NCBI RefSeq assembly: GCF_900167535.1
Contig: NZ_FUYE01000005.1
Coordinates: forward strand, 329,702-393,701
DNA: 64,000 nucleotides
From: Prosthecobacter debontii
GTDB taxonomy: Bacteria > Verrucomicrobiota > Verrucomicrobiia > Verrucomicrobiales > Verrucomicrobiaceae
Direction of reading: 5' to 3'
The position numbers were made by a program, and so were the translations under genes. Positions 34,946 through 43,294 of the stretch are shown here, in pieces. How positions within the stretch are numbered: position 1 is the stretch's first letter; each line of letters opens with the position of its first letter. The notes below the pieces were generated by a model. The model was not told the origin of the DNA. It saw only the letters and a list, made by a program, of their open reading frames with translations, and did no database searches.

Positions 34946-36172
34946 TCAAGCCTTCGGCGAATGCGCTTGGGGATCAAGCTGCTGATAGACGCCGAAGTCA
35001 TGGTAAAAGAAGCGTTTCGCCAGCTTATACATCCAGTGCTTTTCAGGGATCTCCTCCTCTTCACGCCATTGGCTGGTGCGCGGTTTCATGGCTTCGACTT
35101 CAGCGAGGGCGGTCTGGCGAATGGTGGTGTCTTTGGCACCATGTTTGAGGGCCAACTCCTTCACCAGATCTGGCCGCTCCAGAACGATGCAGCCACGGGT
35201 ATGTTTGGCGGCTGTTTCGCGGAAGTCTTTGAGGAAACCGGAGCCTGTGAAGACGTCGTAGATGTCACGATCTGTGCGCACGTTTTCCGTAGCGAATTGG
35301 ATGATCGGACAAGGCTCCAGCCCACCTGTCGGCCCGATGTGGTGGCTGATGCCTGTGGCCATCGGGCACAGGGCCTTGCCTTGATGATCGTAATAGGCAT
35401 CCACAATCGCGATCGGCATCTCGGCACGCATGCTTGTGACGAAGCGGCGCACCTCCGTGATCTGCTCCGGTGTCAGAGCGAGCTGTTCGTTGATCTTCGG
35501 CCCCACGGGACGGTAGGTATGATACCACGTGTAGTGCACGCCCATATCAATGAGCTTCTGGAGCCACTCACGGGTCAGCAGATCGTTGATATTCGTCTGG
35601 CAGAGGCTGGTAGCCACGCCCGTCATGAGCTTGGCATCCAGGCAGTTTTGCAGGCCGCGCAGGGTGCGATTCAGCACATCTTTATTCCCTCGGCGTTGGT
35701 CGCTGACCGTACTGTTCCCTTCCACGCTGACGAGCGGGGTGGCATTGCCGATTTTACGCAGGGCCTCGGCGGTCTTGGCGGTGATGAGCTGCCCATTGGT
35801 GAAGACCTGGAAATAACAATCCGGGTGCATGGCCAGCAGGTCCAGCAGCTCGGGATGCATGAAGGGCTCTCCACCCAACAATCCAAAGAAGGCATTCCCA
35901 TGCCGCTTGGCATCGTTCACGATCTTATTCAACTCATCGAGATTGATGGCCTCTCTCGGTTTATCCACATCCACCCAGCAGCCTTGGCAGCGGAGGTTGC
36001 AGGAATTGAGGATGGAAATGTAGAGGAAGGGCGGGAAATACACGCCTTGCTCCATGCGTTTTTTGAAGAGCAACACGGAGCGAGCCCCCTTATAGCCAAA
36101 ATTCCAGGCGATCTTGGCCAGACAGCCAGGATCCACCGTGCGCAGCATGCGAGAGGTCAGAGAAAAAATCAT
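34946..36172 (-). CDS. Radical SAM protein with SPASM-like C-terminus
   Basis: A 408-residue radical SAM enzyme. C58, C62 and C65 in NSCNLRCQGCWV bind the 4Fe-4S cluster that cleaves SAM, and GGEPFMHPE near residue 100 contacts SAM. Further cysteines near residues 275-290 (ALCPMA, LEPCP) and 330 suggest an auxiliary cluster. The product is unknown; sequence differs from anaerobic sulfatase-maturating enzymes in motif spacing. It is preceded by 100 bases and then a terminator of the next operon, so it probably has its own promoter. Confidence 0.8.
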   Translation of the reverse strand: MIFSLTSRMLRTVDPGCLAKIAWNFGYKGARSVLLFKKRMEQGVYFPPFLYISILNSCNLRCQGCWVDVDKPREAINLDELNKIVNDAKRHGNAFFGLLGGEPFMHPELLDLLAMHPDCYFQVFTNGQLITAKTAEALRKIGNATPLVSVEGNSTVSDQRRGNKDVLNRTLRGLQNCLDAKLMTGVATSLCQTNINDLLTREWLQKLIDMGVHYTWYHTYRPVGPKINEQLALTPEQITEVRRFVTSMRAEMPIAIVDAYYDHQGKALCPMATGISHHIGPTGGLEPCPIIQFATENVRTDRDIYDVFTGSGFLKDFRETAAKHTRGCIVLERPDLVKELALKHGAKDTTIRQTALAEVEAMKPRTSQWREEEEIPEKHWMYKLAKRFFYHDFGVYQQLDPQAHSPKA

Positions 36173-36269
36173 GAGATAGCTTACTTACGAGCGGACCAAG
36201 AAAGGGCAGAGCCAGAAAGAAGAACGAAAGGAACGTGGCGGGAGCCTCCAGAATCTCACGCATCTGTGC

Positions 36270-36308
36270 AAAACAAAAGGCAGCCTTTTTCAGACTGCCT
36301 TTTGTTTT
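36270..36308 (-). terminator. Perfect 14-bp stem terminator
   Basis: AAAACAAAAGGCAG and CTGCCTTTTGTTTT are exact complements with an 11-base loop. On the minus strand the T-rich arm forms the terminator tail. It ends the leftward operon at 36345-38512 and could work in both directions. Confidence 0.88.
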
Positions 36309-36344
36309 CTAAAGATTCATCGAACCAGTCGAGTCCACTCGACC

Positions 36345-36557
36345 TCAGCGGCTGCCGGGCATCATGGAGCCATACTTGGCGTTACCTTCCCACTTCGGCG
36401 GACGGTTCCATGGCAGGCTGCTGTCACCCACGGTGGGAGGCGGCACGCGCTCGCGACGTTTACGGTGACCATCGTCAGAAGCACAGGAGATGAGGACCTG
36501 AGCGGTCAAAAGGGCAAGGAGGGTCTGGAGAAGGAGACGGGGGGACATAACGCTCAT
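36345..36557 (-). CDS. Small lipoprotein
   Basis: A 70-residue predicted lipoprotein. The signal LLLQTLLALLTAQVLISC ends in a lipobox (L-I-S-C), so the mature chain would start at the cysteine at residue 25. The rest is short, basic then Pro-rich (RKRRERVPPPT) with no known domain. It is the last gene of a leftward operon with two coiled-coil membrane proteins, 18 bases downstream, and may anchor or accompany them. Confidence 0.65.
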   Translation of the reverse strand: MSVMSPRLLLQTLLALLTAQVLISCASDDGHRKRRERVPPPTVGDSSLPWNRPPKWEGNAKYGSMMPGSR

Positions 36558-36575
36558 TCTACGCTCGTTTTAGGC

Positions 36576-37361
36576 TTACTGATACAGATTTTCCAGGATC
36601 ACGCGATCACCAGGAGCGATCTGCATGCCCGAACCCAGGGTGTCAGGGAGGATATTAGCGATAGTGCGCTCACCCTGCACGGAGACGATGCTCAGCTTAC
36701 CCACCGTCTGCGTGCCACGGACAACGAGGAGCTTGGTGGCCTCGGTGATGCCTTTGCTCTGACCAGCATTCACGATGACAAAACCCCAATCTGGATTTAC
36801 CGCCACGACTTGGGCCATCAGACTGTTGCGGTCGAAGGACTTCTTGCGGTCTTCGATCTTACGCACCAGATCATCCAAACCCTTGCGGGCATCAGCCACT
36901 TTACCCTCTTCGGATTCCACCTCTTTTTTCTTGGCTTCCGTTTCAGCCTGAGATTCCGCGATGGTCTTCTTGATGTTGTTGATGTCTTCGACCAGCGTCT
37001 CAGGCTTCACACCTTTGGGCAGCTTGTCGAGTTTGACCTTCAGCTCGGCCAGCTTCTTGTTGCGATCATCCAGCTCTTCCTGAGCGCGTTTGGCGTCGTT
37101 GTCAGCCTGAGCGATTTTCAGCTTCTGGGATTTGATCTTCTCGTTTTCGATATCGACTTCTTGTTTGACAGCGTCGGCATCGTTGGCGGTTTTGGTCACT
37201 TGAGCGACGATGGCATTCGCCGCGTTCAACTCGCTTTGCACCTTGACGTTGGTCGCCGTGACGGAATCACGAATCTGCGCGAAGGAACGCCCGTTCTGAT
37301 AAGCGAAGAACGTAGCCACGAGCATCACCACGGCGCTGAGGATGAAAAGAACTTTGGTCAT
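36576..37361 (-). CDS. Coiled-coil membrane protein with C-terminal beta domain
   Basis: A 261-residue protein. One membrane helix (residues 4-21) is followed by a long coiled coil of about 150 residues rich in Lys, Glu, Ala and Asn. A small C-terminal beta domain at about 183-260 reads VAVNPDWGFVIVNAGQSKGI...GDRVIL. The next gene upstream encodes the same layout, so the two are tandem paralogues. They probably act in the cell envelope, perhaps as a structural pair; no function is established by sequence. Confidence 0.75.
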   Translation of the reverse strand: MTKVLFILSAVVMLVATFFAYQNGRSFAQIRDSVTATNVKVQSELNAANAIVAQVTKTANDADAVKQEVDIENEKIKSQKLKIAQADNDAKRAQEELDDRNKKLAELKVKLDKLPKGVKPETLVEDINNIKKTIAESQAETEAKKKEVESEEGKVADARKGLDDLVRKIEDRKKSFDRNSLMAQVVAVNPDWGFVIVNAGQSKGITEATKLLVVRGTQTVGKLSIVSVQGERTIANILPDTLGSGMQIAPGDRVILENLYQ

Positions 37362-37414
37362 TGGGAAACAGGAAAGAAATTAAGAGTCGGGTAGATCTGA
37401 AAGCTCAACAGATC

Positions 37415-38512
37415 TCAGTTGGAACCGAAGGGATCGGAAGTCATCGAGGCACCACCGGCAGGCGCTGGAGCTGGCGCGGGAGCCGAGCCGAAAGGATCTT
37501 CAGTCATCGGGGCACCACCCGCAGGGGCGGCTGGAGCGCCAAACGGATCACTCATGCCACCCGCAGGAGCGGCTGGCGCTGCGGGAGCACCGAAGGGATC
37601 GGAAGTCATGGGGGCTGGAGCAGGAGTTCCACCGAAAGGATCGCTCATGCCACCTGCAGGGGCACCGGGGGCAGTTGCATCAGGAGTCGTCGCTGGAGCG
37701 GAGGAGGTGGAGGAAGTTTTCTTCTCATCTTCCACGCTCTGTTTGGCGGCAGCGACGACAAGGTCGCCGGAGCGGATGGCATTGCCTTCTTCCAGGGAGC
37801 CTGGAACGAGATCAGCGATGGAGCCGAATTGCTCCACATTACGCACCTTCAGCTTGGCGATCACCTGCTGGCCACGCTTCACTTCCAGGTCGGCATTGGC
37901 AAACACGCCTTGGGAGTTACCCTTGTTCAGAATGGCGAAGTCCCACTCGGGGAAATACTGGGCCACACGGGCGGTGAAGTCTGGAGCCACGATACCGCGA
38001 CGGCCCAGAGCTTCAGCTTCGCGTAGCTTGGTGATTTGAGTGTTCACGTATTCGAGCTGCTCCTTAGCAGCGGCCACGCGCTGGTTTTGATTGGCCACAG
38101 AACCTTGAGCATCGAGCTGATCTTTTTTCAGTTTTTCGATCTGAGCCACGAGGTTCTCGATATCGCCAGCATCTTCGATCTGCTTTTCCACCGAGGTCAC
38201 CTGGGCGGTCACCTGATCCAGATTGCCTTTGATCACTGCCAGAGAGGCTTCTTTTTCCTGGGCTTCAGCAGCAAATTTCACCACTTCTTCCTTGGAGGCA
38301 TCCAGTTCCTTTTGGGTCGTTGCCAGGAGCTCCTGCTTGTCTTTAAGAGCAGCTTCGCCATCGACTTTGCGCTCTTGAGCAGCCTTCATGTTTGCATTGG
38401 CCGCAGCGAAACGGGTGCGCTCATGTTCAAGCGCAGCCTGATTCGACCACGCGAAGTAGGCGGCTCCTGCGAGGCAGGCTGCTGAGATGGCTGAGAGGAT
38501 CTTCCAGAGCAT
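37415..38512 (-). CDS. Coiled-coil membrane protein with DPFG-repeat tail
   Basis: A 365-residue paralogue of the protein encoded downstream. A membrane helix (residues 4-18) precedes a coiled coil to about residue 190 and a beta domain with FPEWDFAILNKGNSQGV...GDLVVAA. The last 90 residues are Pro/Ala/Gly/Met rich and contain five copies of D-P-F-G, four of them as S-D-P-F-G. The repeats may be short docking motifs for a partner. It is the first gene of the operon, with 53 bases before the next gene. Confidence 0.78.
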   Translation of the reverse strand: MLWKILSAISAACLAGAAYFAWSNQAALEHERTRFAAANANMKAAQERKVDGEAALKDKQELLATTQKELDASKEEVVKFAAEAQEKEASLAVIKGNLDQVTAQVTSVEKQIEDAGDIENLVAQIEKLKKDQLDAQGSVANQNQRVAAAKEQLEYVNTQITKLREAEALGRRGIVAPDFTARVAQYFPEWDFAILNKGNSQGVFANADLEVKRGQQVIAKLKVRNVEQFGSIADLVPGSLEEGNAIRSGDLVVAAAKQSVEDEKKTSSTSSAPATTPDATAPGAPAGGMSDPFGGTPAPAPMTSDPFGAPAAPAAPAGGMSDPFGAPAAPAGGAPMTEDPFGSAPAPAPAPAGGASMTSDPFGSN

Positions 38513-38673
38513 GATTTTGAAGGTGGGAAATATGAATTAAGCACCGTCTTCTACCGAATCCGCGCTTTTTCGACAACACCATTTTTCATAAGCCCTCATT
38601 TCGCATGATTTTTATCTTCGATAGAATGGTTTTGCCGCTTGAGGTCTTGGCATCTGTGATTTAAGCAGACCAT

Positions 38674-38763
38674 GTCAGGGGCCGTGGATGTCCAGCTTGT
38701 GAACCCCGCCAGGTCCTGACGGAAGCAACGGCAGCATGCCTGTCCATGCTGCGGCTCCCTGAC
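38674..38763 (+). ncRNA. ffs: Signal recognition particle RNA, small bacterial type
   Basis: About 90 nucleotides with GTCAGGG and CCCTGAC as closing arms and the conserved domain IV core GTGAACCCCGCCAGGTCC with GGAAGCAACGG, including the GGAA tetraloop and SRP54-binding internal loops. It pairs with Ffh to target membrane proteins. There is no Alu domain, as usual for Gram-negative groups. It lies 82 bases before cobA-hemD on the same strand. Confidence 0.92.
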
Positions 38764-38845
38764 ACTTACACTTTCTCTGCTCCACGATTTGAGCGGAAGG
38801 TTGCGAGACGCGGCGGACTCGCCACAATAAGCGGCTCACACGCTC

Positions 38846-40375
38846 ATGTCCAAGTCCTCTGCTCCTTCCTCCCCAGGCATCTGTTACCTTGTTGGTGCCG
38901 GTCCCGGCGATCCTGGTTTGCTGACTCTGAAGGGTAAGGAGTGCATTGAAGCCGCAGACGTGCTGGTGTATGATTATCTGTGCAATCCCGAGTTGCTTCG
39001 CCATGCCAAGCCTGGCACGGAAAAAATCTATGTGGGTAAAAAGGCCAAGGACCACACCCTGACTCAGGACAAGATCAATGAACTGATCGTGAAACTCACC
39101 CGCGAGGGCAAGGTGGTCACTCGACTGAAAGGTGGTGATCCCGTTCTGTTTGGCCGGGGTGCCGAGGAAGCCACAGAGCTCGCTGAGGCAGGTGTCGCCT
39201 TTGAGATCGTTCCAGGCATCACCAGTGCCATTGCCGGCCCCGCCTATGCGGGCATTCCGGTCACACATCGGGATCACTGCAGCCAGCTTACCATTTTCAC
39301 CGGCCACGAAGACCCCACGAAAGAGGAAACCAGCCTCGATTACGCCAAGCTAGCCAAGGCCGATGGCACTAAGGTGTTTCTCATGGGCGTGGAGCGCATG
39401 GGGGAAATCACCGGGAAATTCATCGAAAATGGTGCCAGTCCTGACACCCCGATGGCTCTCGTGCGCTGGGCTACGCATGGCCGTCAGCAGACACTCATCG
39501 CCACGCTGGGCACCATGGCCGAGCGGGTCAAAGAGACTGGCTTTAAAGCTCCCGCTGTGGCCGTGGTCGGAGATGTGGTGACTGAACGCAAAAACATCAA
39601 CTGGTTTGAAAGTCGCCCCTTGTTTGGCAAACGCATCGTCGTCACCCGCACTCGCCAACAGGTAGGCGGACTGAGCAAACAACTGCGTCAACTCGGAGCC
39701 GACGTGATTGAGTTGCCCACCATCCGCATTGAGGAACCCCAGAACCTCATGGCCTTCGGGGAACTGGTGCAGGATTGCCACAATTACGAATGGATCGTCT
39801 TCACCAGTCCCAACGGCGTCGATGCATTCTTCAAGATGTTTTACAAGCTTTACAAAGACATCCGCAGCATCGGTGGCGCACGCATCGCCGTCATCGGACC
39901 CGGCACTGCGGAAAAGGTGAAGGAGCAGCATCTAGCTGTGGATATGATGCCGGAGAAAAACTTCGTCGCCGAAGGACTGGTGGCAGCCCTGAAGGATTAT
40001 CAAAGCCTGGAAAACGTCAGTGTTCTGTGGGTGCGCGGTGAAGAGACCCGTGAGGTGATCGCCAATGAATTGACCGGCCTGGGCGCGATTGTGGATGAAG
40101 CCATCGCTTACCGCACGGTGCCTGAAAAGGATGATAACCTGGAAGCCATCGCCCGACTGGTGAATGAAGGGGCGGACCTCATCACCTTCACCAGCGCCAG
40201 CACGGTGGATTGTTTCATGGATCTGAAAGTGGCTCTACCCGAAGGCATCCAGATTGCCAGCATCGGTCCTATCACTTCCGATGCCGTCCGTAAGCACGGC
40301 CTGAAAGTGGATCTCGAAGCCGAAACCAGCACCATTCCGGGGCTCGTGGAAGCAGTGCAGAAGGCGCTGGCGTAA
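38846..40375 (+). CDS. cobA: CobA-HemD fusion: uroporphyrinogen-III methyltransferase / synthase
   Basis: A 509-residue bifunctional enzyme. Residues 10-255 are the SAM-dependent uroporphyrinogen-III C-methyltransferase, with YLVGAGPGDPGLLTLKG, RLKGGDPVLFGRG and the product-side loop VPGITSAIAGPAYAGIP. Residues 262-509 are uroporphyrinogen-III synthase (GKRIVVTRTRQQ, IVFTSPNGVDAFF, TFTSASTVDCF). It makes uroporphyrinogen III and then methylates it toward precorrin-2, for sirohaem or cobalamin. Such fusions are common in some phyla. Haem supply is relevant to the c-type and H-NOX proteins encoded nearby. Confidence 0.93.
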   Translation: MSKSSAPSSPGICYLVGAGPGDPGLLTLKGKECIEAADVLVYDYLCNPELLRHAKPGTEKIYVGKKAKDHTLTQDKINELIVKLTREGKVVTRLKGGDPVLFGRGAEEATELAEAGVAFEIVPGITSAIAGPAYAGIPVTHRDHCSQLTIFTGHEDPTKEETSLDYAKLAKADGTKVFLMGVERMGEITGKFIENGASPDTPMALVRWATHGRQQTLIATLGTMAERVKETGFKAPAVAVVGDVVTERKNINWFESRPLFGKRIVVTRTRQQVGGLSKQLRQLGADVIELPTIRIEEPQNLMAFGELVQDCHNYEWIVFTSPNGVDAFFKMFYKLYKDIRSIGGARIAVIGPGTAEKVKEQHLAVDMMPEKNFVAEGLVAALKDYQSLENVSVLWVRGEETREVIANELTGLGAIVDEAIAYRTVPEKDDNLEAIARLVNEGADLITFTSASTVDCFMDLKVALPEGIQIASIGPITSDAVRKHGLKVDLEAETSTIPGLVEAVQKALA

Positions 40376-40461
40376 GCCGTAACCTCGGGAGGGGATGTGC
40401 CTAGGCTGTCACTCATTCCGTTAGGCCTGTGTGCCCGCTCCGGCGGGTTGCGACCTGCGAC

Positions 40462-41934
40462 CTATCGAGCCGCACTGGCATCCATCATGGCCGTGATTTC
40501 AGACCTCTGCCGGGCGTTGAGATTCTCGGCTCCCAACTCCAGCAGCAGAGAGGCACATTTGCGAGCCGGCGCTAAATTGGGCGAATCGGGTGCCAGGCAG
40601 AGCCGCAGGGTCTCATAGAGCTCCTGAGTGCTCAGCACGCGGGCGCTGGCTCTGGACACGGCGTCCTGCACGGCGGGGTCAGTCGGTGGGTCCAGCATCA
40701 GCCAGCGTAGCAAGGCCCGATACTGCCGAGTGCCCGCTGCGGCCATGGTGTTCTGCCCCTGCACCAGAGGGACGGACTCACGCAGGGTGGCCATTTTCAC
40801 CAGCTTGTGCAGCCGTGTGATTTCGGGCATTTGAGCAGCGATTTTTTCCGCCGCCTTCGTCCGGGACTCCCTTACATCCGGCACTGGCAGGGGGCTGACG
40901 GACCGTGAGGCCGGATCGGATGAGGTTGAGGGCGAGGCTGTAAGAACTGAACTGGCAGAGGACCTTGCTTCGGTAACAGGCACTTCCTCTCGATTGACTT
41001 GATAAAAAGAGAGGGGAGGTTCCGCTTTATCCTCGGCGATGATCAACTCCGCAGGCTCCCTGCCCAACCACCCAATCGCGAGGATGGTGAAGACGATGCC
41101 GCTACCGAATTTCAGCCATTCTCTTGGGCTCCGCTTTGTCGACGCAGGTTTGATGTCATGGCTCTGCCGCTGCATCAGCCACATCTCCCACCAGCAGACG
41201 GGGATGACGGCTTTGAACACGGGTAAAAGATCTCCCGCTTTCTCCAACACTGGCATGAGACGCTCCAGCGCATCCAAGGACTCGGGGGTGGTCCAGTCCC
41301 AGGCTTCATTTGGCTCACGCAGCCTGCGGTTCCATAGCCGCTGATCTTCAGGCAAGGCATCGGCTAAAAGCTGACCCACACGCACCCACAGCGTCGATTC
41401 TCGTAATAAGGCCTGATCAGTCGAATCACTGAGCAGAGGAAGGGAGGCTTTCAACCACGTCGGGGCCTGGGCGGGGCATTTGATGCCAAGCAAGCCTGCG
41501 AGGGCGGCCATCGTCTGGCCCGCCACATGGGACAGAACCGGCGGATCAGCCGCCATGAGGGCATTGGCCAGATGAGTGAGCTTCGTCAGATCCCCCTCAC
41601 GGGTCCACTGCGTGATCAGGGCCTGGGTTAGGATGTCACACTGCTGGCGAAGCTCGGCGACGAGGTAGGAAGGCTGCACCAGATTCGCCAGCCATAGATC
41701 TGTATCATTAAAAACTTCGAGCAAGGCTTTTGCGCCTGACCGCGCGGACTCAGGCGAGACGAAGGCCTGCTCGCAGAATCGCCTAATTTCTTCATCGGCA
41801 GCCACTTTCTCCATCTCAGCATCGGGAATCTTGTTGCTCCAAACGACCTTCTCCGGCCGACCCACCTGAATGGGAGGGGGATCGGAAGTATCAATGTAAA
41901 GTGGCAGGCTACAATCCATTTTCTTAGATATCAT
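40462..41934 (-). CDS. Hypothetical single-pass membrane protein
   Basis: A 490-residue protein that I do not recognise. About 260 residues of helical, Leu/Ala-rich cytoplasm-like sequence precede one membrane helix near residue 280 (FGSGIVFTILAIGWLG). After it comes a Ser/Pro/Glu-rich linker and a helical C-terminal domain with Leu-rich repeats of unclear family. It diverges from dusB with a 70-base gap, which would hold both promoters. A weak hairpin near 40434 separates it from cobA-hemD. Confidence 0.6.
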   Translation of the reverse strand: MISKKMDCSLPLYIDTSDPPPIQVGRPEKVVWSNKIPDAEMEKVAADEEIRRFCEQAFVSPESARSGAKALLEVFNDTDLWLANLVQPSYLVAELRQQCDILTQALITQWTREGDLTKLTHLANALMAADPPVLSHVAGQTMAALAGLLGIKCPAQAPTWLKASLPLLSDSTDQALLRESTLWVRVGQLLADALPEDQRLWNRRLREPNEAWDWTTPESLDALERLMPVLEKAGDLLPVFKAVIPVCWWEMWLMQRQSHDIKPASTKRSPREWLKFGSGIVFTILAIGWLGREPAELIIAEDKAEPPLSFYQVNREEVPVTEARSSASSVLTASPSTSSDPASRSVSPLPVPDVRESRTKAAEKIAAQMPEITRLHKLVKMATLRESVPLVQGQNTMAAAGTRQYRALLRWLMLDPPTDPAVQDAVSRASARVLSTQELYETLRLCLAPDSPNLAPARKCASLLLELGAENLNARQRSEITAMMDASAAR

Positions 41935-42004
41935 TTCAAACCATAAATATCAGAAGAGCAAGCACGAACCTTGCCCACATGCCCAAGAGGGCGTATTTTG
42001 CCTG

Positions 42005-43036
42005 ATGCTCTCCTGGCTGCACAGCGAACACTTTCCTCTCTATCTCGCCCCCATGGCCGGTGTCACCGACGTGACTTTCCGGGGTATCTGCAAGGAGTTG
42101 GGCGCGGATGTGCTCGTGACTGAGTTTGTCAGTGCCGAAGGTATCCTCCAAAGGGATGACCGCACCCGGCATTACACCGACTTTGACGATGGCCAGCGCC
42201 CGCTCGGTGTGCAGCTCTTTGGCGCCGATGGCGTGCGCATGGGCGAGGCGGCGCGTAAGATCATCGATTGGAAGCAGCCCGACTTCATCGACATCAACTT
42301 TGGCTGCCCCGTGAATAAAGTGGTGTCGAAAAACGGCGGCTCCTCCTTGCTAAAAAACTGCCCTCTCCTAGCCAGTGTGGCCCGTGAAGTGGCTAAGGCA
42401 GTGCCCATCCCGGTAACGGCGAAGATGCGCATCGGCTGGGATGCTCAGAACATCAACGCCGTGGAGGTGGCCCGTATTCTGGAGGACTGCGGCATTCAGG
42501 CCATCACCGTGCATGGCCGCACTCGTGCGCAGGGTTATACCGGTCTGGCGGACTGGGAAGTCATTGGTCAGGTGGCGGATGCAGTCAAGATACCCGTGAT
42601 CGGGAACGGCGATGTAGCCAGCGGTCTGGATGTCGAGGTGCGTCGGGCACAGACCAATGTTCGCGGCATCATGATTGGTCGGGCCGCCATGGCCAATCCC
42701 TGGGTCTTTCAAGAAGCTCGCCACTACCTCACCACAGGGCAGCATGCCACCCCAGCCACGGTGGAGCAGCGCTTCGCCCTCATGCGCCGTCATTGTGAGC
42801 TGGCGATCTCCCGCAGCAAGCGTGGGGGGGAGTTTGAGGTGATCCGCTCCATGCGCTCTCGCCTCATGAGTTACACCCGCAGCATCCCGGGCGGGAAATA
42901 CCTGCGCGGCCGCTTCGGCCAAATCGCCAGCCTCATGGAGATGGATGATATCCTGGCGGACTACCAGACGCATCAGCAGCGAGGCTTGGTTTCCCAGGAA
43001 TCCGATGCGGATGATGTGGTCACTGAGGCCAACTGA
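42005..43036 (+). CDS. dusB: tRNA-dihydrouridine synthase (DusB-like)
   Basis: A 343-residue flavoenzyme that reduces uridine to dihydrouridine in tRNA using NADPH and FMN. LAPMAGVTD (residues 14-22) is the FMN signature, the catalytic cysteine is C101 in DINFGCPVNKVV, and ITVHGRTRAQGY and VIGNGDV follow in the usual positions. The C-terminal helical tRNA-binding domain is present. The assignment to DusB over other Dus types is by overall pattern. Confidence 0.9.
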   Translation: MLSWLHSEHFPLYLAPMAGVTDVTFRGICKELGADVLVTEFVSAEGILQRDDRTRHYTDFDDGQRPLGVQLFGADGVRMGEAARKIIDWKQPDFIDINFGCPVNKVVSKNGGSSLLKNCPLLASVAREVAKAVPIPVTAKMRIGWDAQNINAVEVARILEDCGIQAITVHGRTRAQGYTGLADWEVIGQVADAVKIPVIGNGDVASGLDVEVRRAQTNVRGIMIGRAAMANPWVFQEARHYLTTGQHATPATVEQRFALMRRHCELAISRSKRGGEFEVIRSMRSRLMSYTRSIPGGKYLRGRFGQIASLMEMDDILADYQTHQQRGLVSQESDADDVVTEAN

Positions 43037-43162
43037 GGCGAAGGCATTCCTAATGCCGGGCGAGGCGTAAAAGGCGAAGCTTTAGTTTCATGCCTTGAGC
43101 AGAAACTTGGGACAGGCGTTTGCCGGGCGTAAGCCTTCTCGTCTCTTAAAATTCTGTGTAGG

Positions 43163-43212
43163 CCATGGATTGCCAAATCCGACACAGTTTTTGCTGATGC
43201 ATTTTTGATGAG
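43163..43212 (+). promoter_or_regulatory. Conserved upstream motif, copy B (sigma54-like)
   Basis: GATTGC, ATCCGACACA, two bases, TTTTGCTG, then ATTTTTGA, in the same order and spacing as the motif upstream of the 33871 gene. It ends about 80 bases before the PSD1 start at 43295, in the same direction. The core CGACAC-N5-TTGCT is close to a sigma54 -24/-12 site. Confidence 0.6.
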
Positions 43213-43294
43213 GCTTCGTTTCGCAGGAGTGATTGGCCTGTCTCCATCCGTATTGCCCATCAGACCGTCCAATACCGCAACCTGTGTTCTCCTG

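Noticed and set aside
34946..36172. Radical SAM gene as an anaerobic sulfatase-maturating enzyme
   Set aside because: It lies far from the sulfatases and its C-terminal cysteine spacing does not look like that family; no evidence for that role beyond co-occurrence.
34937..36493. Rightward open frame of about 518 codons
   Set aside because: It is antisense to the radical SAM gene, whose cluster motif and codon pattern are convincing; the frame shows no recognisable domain.
40434..40447. Hairpin CCCGC/GCGGG after cobA-hemD as a terminator
   Set aside because: The stem is only five pairs and no T-run follows; too weak to list.
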